Assembly (NCBI RefSeq): GCF_002775205.1
Contig: NC_036464.1
Span: forward strand, 8,301,291 to 8,365,290
Source of the DNA: Xiphophorus maculatus
Lineage: Eukaryota > Chordata > Actinopteri > Cyprinodontiformes > Poeciliidae
Reading direction: 5' to 3'
DNA: 64,000 bases
The number at the start of each line of letters is the position of its first letter. The stretch's first letter is position 1. This document shows positions 1-9,638 of the stretch, piece by piece. Both the position numbers and the translations under genes were made by a program. The notes under the pieces are model-generated. The model was given only the letters and a program-made list of their open reading frames with translations, had not been told where the DNA came from and did no database searches.

Positions 1-90
1 TGCACTTCACAATCAGAAAATGTTCTAAGAGTTTAAAGTTTACATAATGTGGAACATTTTCTTTCACATTCTGTTTTTAATCACTAAACA

Positions 91-96
91 TTTATT
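91..96 (-). other. Likely polyadenylation signal of eif2ak2
   Basis: AATAAA on the minus strand about 240 nt after the stop codon of eif2ak2. The stretch 1-336 otherwise holds only AT-rich 3' untranslated sequence. The real 3' end could also lie to the left of the window. Confidence 0.45.
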
Positions 97-336
97 TCGC
101 ATGAATATGATTTCGTCATAAAGGCAAATACTTTAAAAACATTCAAGTTCAGATTCTTCAGGTTCTTGAGTTTCATATGTACTTAAATCGAATCAATAAG
201 CTCAAGCATTTAGAAAGATATTTCATCTTTAAAGCAGTTTTACTGCATTAGTTAAAAAAACTTATGAGTCCAACATAAATGGTCACTAAATGAATAATTC
301 ATCCTTGTCAGGGCTCCAAATGTGTCTGTGAAGTAA

Positions 337-3300
337 TCAGATTACTGTCCTGCTGTCACGCTGCTTGGTTTTAAGTTCTGCAAGCAAATGTTTGTGCTGC
401 TCTAAATCTGTTTTTATTTTACTTGCTTCCGGTCGCTCTTCTGGTTTACCACACAGCATCGATTTTATCATTTGGCTCTGAAAGAAAAACACATCAAGAA
501 CAAGCCGGTATTAGGATTTATTTAATAACTTAATTAAAGTCTGTTGTAAAACTTTTATGGTCCTGGTTTATCTTAAACATTATGATCCTTCAAGGCTTCA
601 TGAATAAGTTTCTAAAGTGATTACTTGTTTATTAATTCATATTATAACTGAATTAATAGTTTGGACCAAATGAGGAGGCTTTAGTCCTCAATACATTAGT
701 CCCAGGTTCAATTCCTGACCACTGGTCACTTGCTGTATAACTTCCCCCTCTTTGCCGTTTTCCCTGTCAGGTTACTAATGAATAAGAGTCACTAGTGTCT
801 CAAAATCTAAAATTAATAACAATATTTGGGAATGTTTTTTTATAGTGGTCACTTAATGTATTTTTTAATATTGCTGATAATTTGTCTTATACTATGTGCC
901 AATAGAATAAAAAATAAAAACATATTTTTTGTAATCTACCAAATATCATCAAAGTGAAAATTAAGACGGTCCATAGATTGAGAGAGTAGTCGAGTACCTC
1001 TTGAGAAAAATGATACAGAAATGGTTGAGGAAGCTTCTGGTTTCTTACATCAGTCCACATCTGGAAATCAAGTAGCAATAAAAGAGAAGAAAACTGTTTA
1101 GTCTGGTTGAAATAAACAAAGAAGGATCAGCAAAACACTTTTCAAATAACAAAAAGACTCCCTATAAAATGATGCTTCCACTACCGCCATAGGTAACAGT
1201 AATTACAGCCCTCTTTGAGTGATAAACATCTAATGTTTTCCTGGTAAAGTTTGCAGTAAAGACACAGTTGGTTTTTCTTAAATAGGATCCAAAAGTTTAC
1301 ACTGATGTGAACTGGCTTGATCAATTTATGTTTCACAGTAAAACAAAAAAAAAATTATTTAATGTTACAAATATCCAATGTTAAAAATATTTTATTTTTT
1401 TACATTGATAAGAGTAACTAGAACCTTTTAATTTGTAATGAAAGGTTTTCTGTTTCCCTGAGGTTTACATATAATGCGACACTGAGGGCCTGTCTCTCTT
1501 CCAAAGATCCTGAGAACCTTGTTCATCGACATGGCATGCTGAAATATTTGAAACATTTGAACATTTTTAATGAAAAGCTGATGGACTCTGCCAGACACCT
1601 GGAAAAGGGTCATCATCATCCAACCCACAGCTCCAACCTAACAAAGAAATGACTGACGAGACACAAAAACAACCTTACTTTTTCTTTCTCGTGGATAGTG
1701 GGTATGTTCCAAAGGAGTTCAAAACATATAAGACCCAAAGCAAATATGTCGACCTTCCGGTCATAAAGCCTCCGTTCCTTCTGTTATAAAATGAGACAGA
1801 GTTAGCAAAAGCCACACAAACCCATTGACAGTTCATGAAATATTTAAGAGACGTTCCTACAGCTGCTCTAACCTGCTCAGGTGCCATGTAAGATGGAGTT
1901 CCTTTGTAGCCTCTTCTCTCCTTCTGGTTCTCTGCATCATCTTCAATCTCAGATGTGGCGAGACCAAAGTCTCCGATCTTCACTGTGCCGTTCCGGCTGA
2001 ACATGATGTTAGCAGGCTGACACGCAGATTCATGAGGCACAGAAAGACATAGTTCAGAATTTGCCCGAATGCCCTTATGTAAATTTGATTCCTTGGTTTT
2101 CTATTTTTTTTAAACTTGCAAAAATCTCATCCTTTTTCCTCCACCTTTTCAAATGAGATATTTGTGTGTAGAATTTTGAGAAAAGATATTGATTTAATAC
2201 AATTTGGAATAATGCTGTAATATAAAAAAATATGAAAAAGGGAATTGCTGTGAATACTTTTCAGATGCACTGAACTACAAAAAAAGAAAACAAAATGAAA
2301 CCAATAATTTACCAAGACTGGAATAGCCTGCCTACCCTACAGTGGCTACTTCTGCCTACTATTTAGAGTTTTATTTGTAAAACCTCTGAAAAACCATAAA
2401 TAATTTTCCCCTATTTTATAACTAATCAGCAATTTGTGTTGGTCTAGTTCAGTGGTTTATAATTTATTTTGTCACATGAGCCAAAAATATCAAGTTAAAA
2501 GTACTAAAGGGCCAAAAGAAAATATTTCTTTAGACTGCAACTACAACAATACATACTGCATACGTTTTTTTAAAGGAGATGAAGAGCAAAATCAAAAAGA
2601 AGGTTTTGTAAAAAACTTTTATGAAAAGAAAGACATCCAGTTTGCAAATTCTTTTGAAATCAATTGAAAAGAATAGAATCACATGTAGTCTACTCTTACC
2701 AATAAGAACAGGATTTGGATCACTCTTTCTTTGAAAATGCTGGCTGTATTTAGCCAAGAATAAACTATTTAAAAGCAGAATTCGGTGCAGCAAAGACAGC
2801 TGGGTATTTTATAATAAATATAAAAGCAACACACAAAAAACTGTGATTATCAAGACATAATTTGTGTTTTCCGTAATACTTTCAATTGCTAACAGATTTT
2901 ATTGGTAATAGTCGGCTAATCGATTGTTGAATTGAAGTTGGCAATAAAGTCAAAACCCTTGTCTAGCTCACAAAATCTCAATCGAATCAACTTAAGTTTT
3001 TGCCATTTTGCAAAGCTCTGTGTCACTGTGATTTTTTTTAGTTTCAGGTGAAACCGACCAGCTGCCTCACCTTCAGGTCTCTGTGGATGAGCATATTGGA
3101 GTGAATGTGCTCGACTCCGCTGACCATTTGCACCATAATATCCACACTCTCGTCTCTTCGCCTGGAGTCTCTGAGGGATTTTTTAGGATTCTGGATGTTT
3201 TTCTCATCTATCCAAACCCGCAGTGTTTTAATCTCACACAACTCCATCTGAATGTAGAGATACTTCATAGACAGGTCAATGGAAGATCTGTAGACAACAC

Positions 3301-3751
3301 AAAGATGAAATAAACACCAGGTTTGATGAGTGAGACCTCCAGAGAGCAGAGGACTCACTGTGAAGCGCTGCTGCTGTCAGTGGAAGTGTCCCGCGAGTAG
3401 GCCGTGTCCTCCAGCCAGCAGGAGTGGTACCGAACGATGTTACAGTGATTCAGCTCCGACAAAACCTTCACCTCCTCCAGAGTTTTTCTAATTCAAATAA
3501 GTACAACAAATAGATTACATTCAAAAAACATTACACGTTGATTTGTGTTTTTAAAGCATATGTCTTGGGGATTTACCCCCCCAAAAACCCGCTGTTGTTA
3601 AAGAAAAAAATTCTTGACTCACTCTTTGTAGCGCACAATCTTTACAGCGTAATATTTTCCCTCCAGTTTACGTTTTGCCTTAAAAACACGACCAAAAGCT
3701 CCTTTATCGAGTTTTTGTATGGATTCGTAGTCTGTTTCAAATCTACTGAAA
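337..3751 (-). other. eif2ak2: eif2ak2 exons 13-19: eIF2alpha-kinase catalytic domain
   Basis: Exon 3623-3751 has the glycine loop (LDKGAFGRV) and AVK. Exon 3359-3487 has helix C (KTLEEVKVL) and the start of the kinase insert. Exon 3071-3287 has the rest of the insert, the hinge (MELC) and HRDLK. Exon 1873-2016 has DFG and the activation loop up to APEQ. Exons 1679-1780, 998-1060 and 337-477 form the C-lobe, ending with the ERP arginine motif and a short basic tail. All catalytic residues (K419, E429 or E430, D538, D556) are present, so the kinase should be active. Unusual residues are discussed in the findings. The first exon has two in-frame acceptors 6 bp apart (start 3751 or 3745). Confidence 0.93.
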
Positions 3752-6700
3752 CTGAAACACATTAAAAGTTATGAGCTATATGATAGCATGTCTTATTTAC
3801 TCTTATATCTTCTAAGAAAAGCAATCTCTCTCTTTGTTTCTTGTGCCAATTAAATTTCCATACCTTGAAACTGTCTGAGTTGGTGACTTTACACTCTGAA
3901 GATTTCCTCTCTGATTGGTTTTGAAATTTATCATATCCTTAATAAAAGCCAAAATGAGGATGTGAGCATTTTGAGAAAGAACCATAGATACAAATGGTCA
4001 TGGTCACTACCTTCGTTCTTTACCTCTTTACTTTTGTCTTTGGCATTTGGAAAAATGGCAGCAATTCTGGTAAGAAAAAAAAAAAGAATGAATCATTAAC
4101 ATTTGGGGAAAGAAAGTACAGCTTTACAGTAGGGATGATGGCTTACTTTATTTTAGGCTTCACAACTGGACTTATCGCCTTTGGAGAAAGCAGAGAAACA
4201 ATCATTTTACTAAATATGCAAACTTTCAAAATCCATTTCAAAATCCATCTTGATGTTTTGCACGCTGGCCAAAATGGTTCAACAATACACAAAAGCTGCA
4301 ACTAAACATTACAAGTCAAAATGGCTTAATTTTACTTATAGTGGAAATCAAAAATAATAGATCGTATATTAACTAACAATGGAAGTTGTTGCCAGTTGGA
4401 AGTCATGCTAAAGTGGAAGTTTTGTTCATGTCTAATATTAAGCCAAAAACATAAGTATATGAGAAACCACAGTGTTTGGGGCCTCATCATTAGACTAACA
4501 ACACCAGCCCCAAAATCTGACAACCAAAAGAGTATCAGATCTTTGTGCTGCAGCTTTTGTTACTGTGCTCCGTCTTGTGTTGTGACTTCAGTATTTTGGT
4601 GAACCATCTGGGCCACTGCAGGTTTTAAGAGCTCAAAACACAAAGCAAAAATATGAGTTGGCTAAAAACTTTAATGGATAAGCCCGTTGCAATATGTTCT
4701 GCAAAGAAAAAACAGGAGCAAGAGAAATAAATAACAGACCTGATCTTTGGGTGGGTTTGATGGATCCATAAAAACAATTGATTCGCTTGTGGCTGATATC
4801 ACCAGACCTGATTTTGTGTCACCAGAGTCCCTAAGGATTGGAAGAGATGCACAATTAGTGACGTGTTCAACTATAAGTGTGACCATCTGCTGTATGGCTC
4901 AGTCAGAACAGCATAACACTTTCATTATAAAGCATTTTCATATTTGAATTGTTTAAGTATTGTTCCAACATCTGAAGTAATGAAAAGAAATTAAAAAAAA
5001 AGACAGCAGTTTGTGTTTGTTGGTAAAAATATCCAAGAATGCAGAATAAAGGCCTTTTTGAAGCATAAATTTGACTTTTGAAGTTTTCTTGAAAGTAATA
5101 TTAAAATCTTGTCCCATCTTGTTCTCGCTAGCTCAATTTTGTGTCTCATCTTGTGAGTGTTGGGTATGGTTGCAACACTAATAAAATCGCGTAACAATGC
5201 AGAGTTTTAAACCCAAACTGAATCTCCACTTACAGTGTGCTTGTTGGAGGGGACTGCTTGGCTTGTGTGCAATCATCAGACCCAACTACCTGAAAACACA
5301 GGACCAAAATGTTACTTTTTCACATAATATGAGCAGACCAATAAAACAAAGATTTAAAAAAAAAGAAAAGAAATGTTGGCCAACTAAAATGTATTTCCAT
5401 GAAATGTGTAGTAAATGCTTGTTTTACTGCATCAATTACTGTGTCAGTGAAGCATGGATGAGATCAGCTTGTGGATCTGGTGAGGTATTAAGCAACCCCA
5501 GATTGCTTTAAAAGCGGCCTTCAATTCATCTGTAATGTTGGTTATGTTATCTCTCCTATTCCTGTTGATGGTACCACATAGATTCTCTATTGAGGTTAGA
5601 TCAGATAAGTTTGCCAGCCCCTAATCTCCCAAATGGACATTCCTTCACAGTCTTCTCAAAGCTATGGCTGTCCCTATTCCTTACGCACATTTGTCTACTA
5701 ATTGTTTTGCTGCCATTAAACGTTCTGTGAATATTCTTGCATGCAGCATTGTGTGCTTATTTAGAAATGACCTTTTTAGAGCTATAGTGATTAAAATGAA
5801 CTGAAATAAATACCTTAAATATATTACTCTGTGTGTAATATAACTGTGTAAAAGATGAATAAACTTTTCAGTGATATTTTAATTCATTTAAATGCACCAG
5901 AACTAGATCTCACATTAAAAAAGCTTAAGTATCGGTACCTTGCTGTCCCAGTCTGACCGCTCCTTCAGTGCAGACAAGGCCAATCGAGCTGCATTCTGTT
6001 TGGCATCCTTGACGCTCTTGCCCTCACCAACGGAGTACTGCACCTTGTTAATCAATAACTTGTAGGAAAATCTGTAATGCCCAAAAGGAAGAAATTAATA
6101 AGCAAAGAGTTTATTAGTCTGGTGCTATGTATTCAGCTTAAAGAAGTTCACTTATGCTCACAATGGGTTATGAGAGGGGCCACTTCTATTCTCTTCTACA
6201 AACGCACAGGTGCTCCTTGTTTTCTGACAGTAAGAATTGACCAGTCCAATGAAGTTTGTTTCTGTGAGAATGCTGTCTTCAGACTGTAGGCTCAACCGCT
6301 TGGCACGATTACTGAAAGACAAAATATTATAACTAATAAAATATTTTACAGTCCCTCCAGGAAGTTGAAATATTAACTAGTAGGAAGGCTATTAACTCAT
6401 CAACTGTATATTTTGACTTGCAATTTTCACCAGTCATCTCAACTTTCCTGTAGATATGACTAATCACCTTTACGTTTTATGTATTCCCTTCTTTTCTGAC
6501 CAATCACAGCAACCCGGCTGAATTTTGACCAATCCCCTTAGCCATCTTGAAATTGAACTTCCCCATGACATAAATGTATTTGTATCAAGGGTGCCATTTC
6601 AGAAACGTACTTGACAATATTATTTGCATTTCACTTATTAACCATGTTAAAATCTTATCTTTTTGGTGAAGAAAAGATTTGTAAGATAATGACATGGTGT

Positions 6701-8628
6701 AAATAAAGCTTTAAAAAATTTGCAACTTTTTGAAAAAGGTGTTGCATAATCGGTAATTTTAGGCTGCAACAAAACAAACAAAAAAACACTGCATCATCCT
6801 GGAGGGACTACTTTTAGTACCAACACAGGGAAAAGCATCAGGCTCACCTGATATCTGAGACAACTTCCTCATAAGGCAGACTTGATGTGCCGCTGTCCCG
6901 ATCATCTCCAGTCTGCCAAACAAACAAAAACATACAATCAGAAATAAACATTTAAATTGAATCCAGGAATCTGATATTTTAGGATAAGATGATAATAAAC
7001 TTATGTATCTCAGTACTTACATCCAAGGTTTCATTGCCTAATATCTCATGATGCACCAGCCTGGCAGCTTCCTCCCTGGCTTCCTTCTTGGTTTTCCCAA
7101 AAGCAGCTGGAAACTCCTTGTCTCCCACCACAAACCTACAATATCTGACGCCGTCATGAGAAGAATACTTTTATATAACTTGTACTACTGAATTCACACC
7201 TGTAAAAGTAACTGGTTGATGTAAGGAGACTTACTGAGATAAATTATTGGGTCCAGGTGTGATTTTCTCCACAGCCCTTATCATGAGCCTATTACTTTGT
7301 CCATATTCATTCAGCCAACACATGTAGTTAGTTTTCACCTGAACCCGAGGAGAAGAAACTTCTGCAACACTTCCTGTCTGTCAGGATAAAAAAAAAAAAA
7401 ACAAACAAAGAAAACATGTTAGTATTTCACATCAATGCAAAAAGTGAAATGTGCATTAATTCAATAATTCTTACAGAAACTGAAGTTTCATCTAACAAGC
7501 ATGTCAAAGCATTTTTAGCAGCGCTCTGTTTGGCTTCTTTCTTGTTCTTCCCCACACCTTCAGGGTATGGCTTTCCATTCACAACAGCTTTTAAGGTAAA
7601 CCTGCAAAAGATTCAGAAGAGCTGCATTAGTTGCTTTAAGAATGTGACTGAATGGTTTGACAAGAAGAACTTAGCTATTTTTTTTTCACATTTTGGGAGA
7701 TTTAATGTGACAAACAGTGTAGGTAAGTCTGAATTCAATACCTTTTCATAGAGGTACGGCTCTAGCAGTTTTGCGGAACAAAAATGGATAAAATGTTTAC
7801 TGCTCGTGTTATCTAACCAGAGCTTAGTCCCCAATGTTTTCTTTCTGTGTTCTCTGTGTGATTGTCTGATTACTCTCCAAGTACTCCGACTTCCACCCAT
7901 AGCACAGAAGCATGACTGATAGACTAATCGGTCTTTCTAAATTGCTCTTAGGTGTGCGTGCGTGTATGTGCATGGTTGTTTGTAATGTGTGTCTCTGTGT
8001 TGCTAAGCTTGTACAGAAATTGTATGGATATGGATGGATCAACAAATTAGCAAATGATAATTTCTGTGATTTGTGATTTTCTTTCAATAGTCTCTTTCTT
8101 CTTGCACACTCTTCAATGATTACTGATAGTTATCCTTCAGACACATTCTCCCACTTGAGCTGTGGATCTCGGCAGCTCCTCCAGAGTTTCCATAGGGTCT
8201 CTTAGATGCTACTCTGATTGAAAACCATGTCTTTGTAGGGCTGCATCTGTTCCAACCTCTTACTATTCTCAGAACAGAGCTGTTGAATCAATTAAAACTT
8301 GGTAATATTGTTCTATAATTTTAACCCACATATTTATCCTTGATCTGACTGCTGTGTTACTTGGTCTTCGTGATGTTGTTTCTTCACTGACGTTACGGTA
8401 CAGCATGCATATGTTTTCATAAAGATGAGTGTTTTACTAAAATGATACAATAGACCTTGAGAAGCAGGTAGAAGAAAACTTCCAGAATGAGGCAAAAAAA
8501 AAAAAAATGCCACCAACTCACGTTCTAATGTGGTCAGGTCCAACACATCCAAGTTCCTCATACCTCAGCTCCAGTCGCTCTTTTTGTGCGTATTCGTTCA
8601 GCCTCGCTACGTAGTTTACAGAATCCAT
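337..8628 (-). CDS. eif2ak2: PKR: interferon-induced double-stranded RNA-activated eIF2alpha kinase, complete, 19 coding exons, 689 aa
   Basis: PKR senses cytoplasmic dsRNA, dimerises and phosphorylates eIF2alpha, which stops translation in infected cells. Exons in reading order (minus strand): 8522-8628, 7475-7601, 7235-7377, 7021-7144, 6848-6912, 6162-6311, 5939-6071, 5234-5289, 4740-4830, 4147-4178, 4024-4066, 3864-3937, 3623-3751, 3359-3487, 3071-3287, 1873-2016, 1679-1780, 998-1060, 337-477. They sum to 2070 nt with consistent phases and one terminal stop. Order of parts: dsRBD1 (about 4-71), dsRBD2 (93-160), dsRBD3 (207-275), linker (276-385), kinase (386-680). Visible kinase motifs are AVK (K419), HRDLK (536-540), DFG (556-558) and APEQ (585-588). 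Three dsRBDs and no Z-alpha domain mark it as PKR and not the fish paralogue PKZ. Human PKR has two dsRBDs and about 551 aa. The start has a good context (AAAATGG) and dsRBD1 begins directly after it. The short linker exons are the least certain part. Confidence 0.93.
672..812. repeat. tRNA-derived SINE relic in eif2ak2 last intron
   Basis: A B-box-like GGTTCAATTCC at 705-715 is followed by a pyrimidine-rich body and a tail resembling the CTGTCAG...AATAAGAGTCACTAGTG tail of a common teleost SINE. It is degenerate and has no clear target duplication. Assignment rests on recognised pattern only. Confidence 0.5.
3864..5289 (-). other. eif2ak2: eif2ak2 exons 8-12: linker between dsRBD3 and kinase
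   Basis: Five short exons (5234-5289, 4740-4830, 4147-4178, 4024-4066, 3864-3937) encode roughly 98 residues rich in Ser, Thr, Pro and Lys. They have no recognisable fold and correspond to the flexible linker of PKR. They were chosen because each has a plausible acceptor and donor and all phases interlock (2,0,2,0,2). The donor at 4739 (GTCTGT) is weak. Transcript evidence could show some of these to be alternative. Confidence 0.75.
5440..5700. repeat. Degenerate DNA-transposon relic in eif2ak2 intron 7
   Basis: A stretch with phrases typical of fish transposase-derived repeats, such as GATTCTCTATTGAGGTTAGATCAG. It has no open frame or terminal repeats. The family is not certain. Confidence 0.35.
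5939..6912 (-). other. eif2ak2: eif2ak2 exons 5-7: spacer and dsRNA-binding domain 3
   Basis: Exon 6848-6912 encodes a 21-residue acidic and serine-rich spacer. Exons 6162-6311 and 5939-6071 encode a third dsRBD with GPSH and the helix motif [12 protein letters not shown]. In the KKxAK position the first lysine is replaced by valine. The domain is split at the same point and phase as the other two, which supports origin by duplication of a two-exon unit. Confidence 0.9.
7021..7377 (-). other. eif2ak2: eif2ak2 exons 3-4: dsRNA-binding domain 2
   Basis: Exon 7235-7377 carries the helix [11 protein letters not shown] and the GPNN loop. Exon 7021-7144 carries the beta strands and the helix motif [12 protein letters not shown]. 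The domain is split at the same place and phase as dsRBD1. The AREEAA helix is more acidic than AKQSAA of dsRBD1. Exon 3 has two possible acceptors 4 bp apart (ACAGACAG); only the upstream one keeps the frame. Confidence 0.92.
7800..8050. repeat. HpaI/AFC-type SINE 3' region in eif2ak2 intron 1
   Basis: The series CTCTCCAAGTACTCCGAC, then TTAGGTGTGCGTGCGTG, then TGTGTCTCTGTGTTGC, and a terminal ATGGATATGGATGG run matches the 3' half of the widespread fish HpaI/AFC SINE. It is diverged. A spurious open frame on the minus strand here is not coding. Confidence 0.65.
8118..8330 (+). repeat. Tc1-like transposon fragment
   Basis: Contains a segment close to the familiar fish Tc1-like internal sequence CTCCCACTTGAGCTGTGG, followed by CAGCTCCTCCAGAGTTTCC. 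It has no terminal repeats and no frame. It directly follows the SINE relic. Confidence 0.55.
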
Positions 8629-8737
8629 TTTGAATAAGATTAGCTTCTGAAGTGCAATAAAATATGAGAAAACACAGTTCTAGCCCCGTAACACTCTTCT
8701 GGTTTCATGTCAGCGCTGCTTCCAGGGCAGAGACGTA

Positions 8738-8749
8738 AGTTTCGATTTC
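8738..8749 (-). promoter_or_regulatory. Interferon-stimulated response element (ISRE) of eif2ak2
   Basis: Read on the minus strand the site is GAAATCGAAACT, a perfect match to the ISRE consensus GAAANNGAAACT bound by ISGF3 and IRF proteins. It lies about 110 bp upstream of the eif2ak2 ATG, where the core promoter is expected. Mammalian PKR promoters also carry an ISRE close to the transcription start, so the site fits the gene's known interferon induction. Confidence 0.8.
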
Positions 8750-9553
8750 ATCAGAAACGTCACCCGTGGCGCCTTCAAGTCCAGTCTGAAATATCAACTC
8801 CTAATGCATTCTAATTAACAATCTAACTTTTAAAGCCAGCTTTACATTTCCAATAATTGAAATATTTAAAAAGCGACCGAAGAGTTTGCAAAAGAATGAA
8901 AATAAATTAATGTATTAAACAATTTGGCCACGTGGAAGATATTTATTGGCCTCTTCATTTGTATCACCTTTGTAAAAATATGTTTATAGCTTTTCCAAAT
9001 TATGAATACAGACACCACGCAGCTCAAAGTTGGTAAATAAATATAAATCCAGTAGGGATTCACAACAGTTCCAGTTAATGGGACATGTAGTTCAAAACGC
9101 CAAAGGAATACATGGTGTAATAAAAATGCATGAAAAACAGTCATGAAAGGAAGGAAATAATAATGATTTACAGACACGCCCTGTATAATGATATTTAGGG
9201 GGAAGAAATACTAAAAGCAGAGATAATTATGTATTTTTTAAAAATTTCAACAATATGACCTCTTTCTAAGTAACTCAAATTCAACAACAATTTTTGAACA
9301 TGACAAAAACCAAATTTCATCAACACAAGATTTCTAAAAAATAAATGTTTGCTTTTCAAACATATGAAGGAGATTCCTCCATCATTTAAAAAAAAATGTA
9401 AATGCAACTCTGTCACATTTTTGAAGAAAAAAACAGACATAAAAACTGACAGTAGATTTCAACAATAAATTAACGTTTCACAAATTACCACTAATATTAT
9501 CAAATACAGTTGCTCTAAAGTCTGTTGATTCCGATTTGCATTGTAACATTATC

Positions 9554-9559
9554 TTTATT
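9554..9559 (-). other. Polyadenylation signal of gpatch11
   Basis: AATAAA on the minus strand, 80 nt downstream of the gpatch11 stop codon, in the right place for a short 3' untranslated region. Confidence 0.6.
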
Positions 9560-9638
9560 ACGTCAAAGATATTTTAAGAAACAAATATATGTTGCTGTTT
9601 TTTCAAGAGGGAAGCTACTAAATGTCTTTTGTTCAGGA

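Larger units (their letters stand above)
7475..8628 (-). other. eif2ak2: eif2ak2 exons 1-2: dsRNA-binding domain 1
   Basis: Exon 8522-8628 encodes the first helix and the GPDH loop of a dsRBD. Exon 7475-7601 encodes the beta strands and the C-terminal helix with the lysine-rich motif [12 protein letters not shown]. The intron splits the codon just before FTLK in phase 2. The basic KKEAK stretch that contacts dsRNA phosphates is intact, so this copy looks binding-competent. The intron between the exons (7602-8521) holds two transposon relics listed separately. Confidence 0.93.
8629..9638. other. Intergenic region between gpatch11 3' end and eif2ak2 promoter
   Basis: About 1 kb. The part nearest 8629 carries eif2ak2 5' untranslated and promoter sequence with the ISRE. 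The stretch from about 8800 to 9550 is AT-rich and I see no gene or strong repeat in it. The part near 9554 is the gpatch11 3' untranslated region. Confidence 0.6.

Noticed and set aside
1428..1628. Minus-strand frame between the PKR C-lobe exons
   Set aside because: The kinase reads correctly from exon 1679-1780 directly to 998-1060; this frame adds no PKR-like sequence and fits an intron.
7800..8100. Possible exon in the minus-strand frame at 7824-8087
   Set aside because: The sequence is a SINE-like repeat, and PKR exons 1 and 2 join in frame without it.
337..8628. PKZ (Z-DNA-dependent fish paralogue) as an alternative identity
   Set aside because: The N-terminal part encodes three dsRBDs and no Z-alpha winged helix, and the synteny is that of EIF2AK2.
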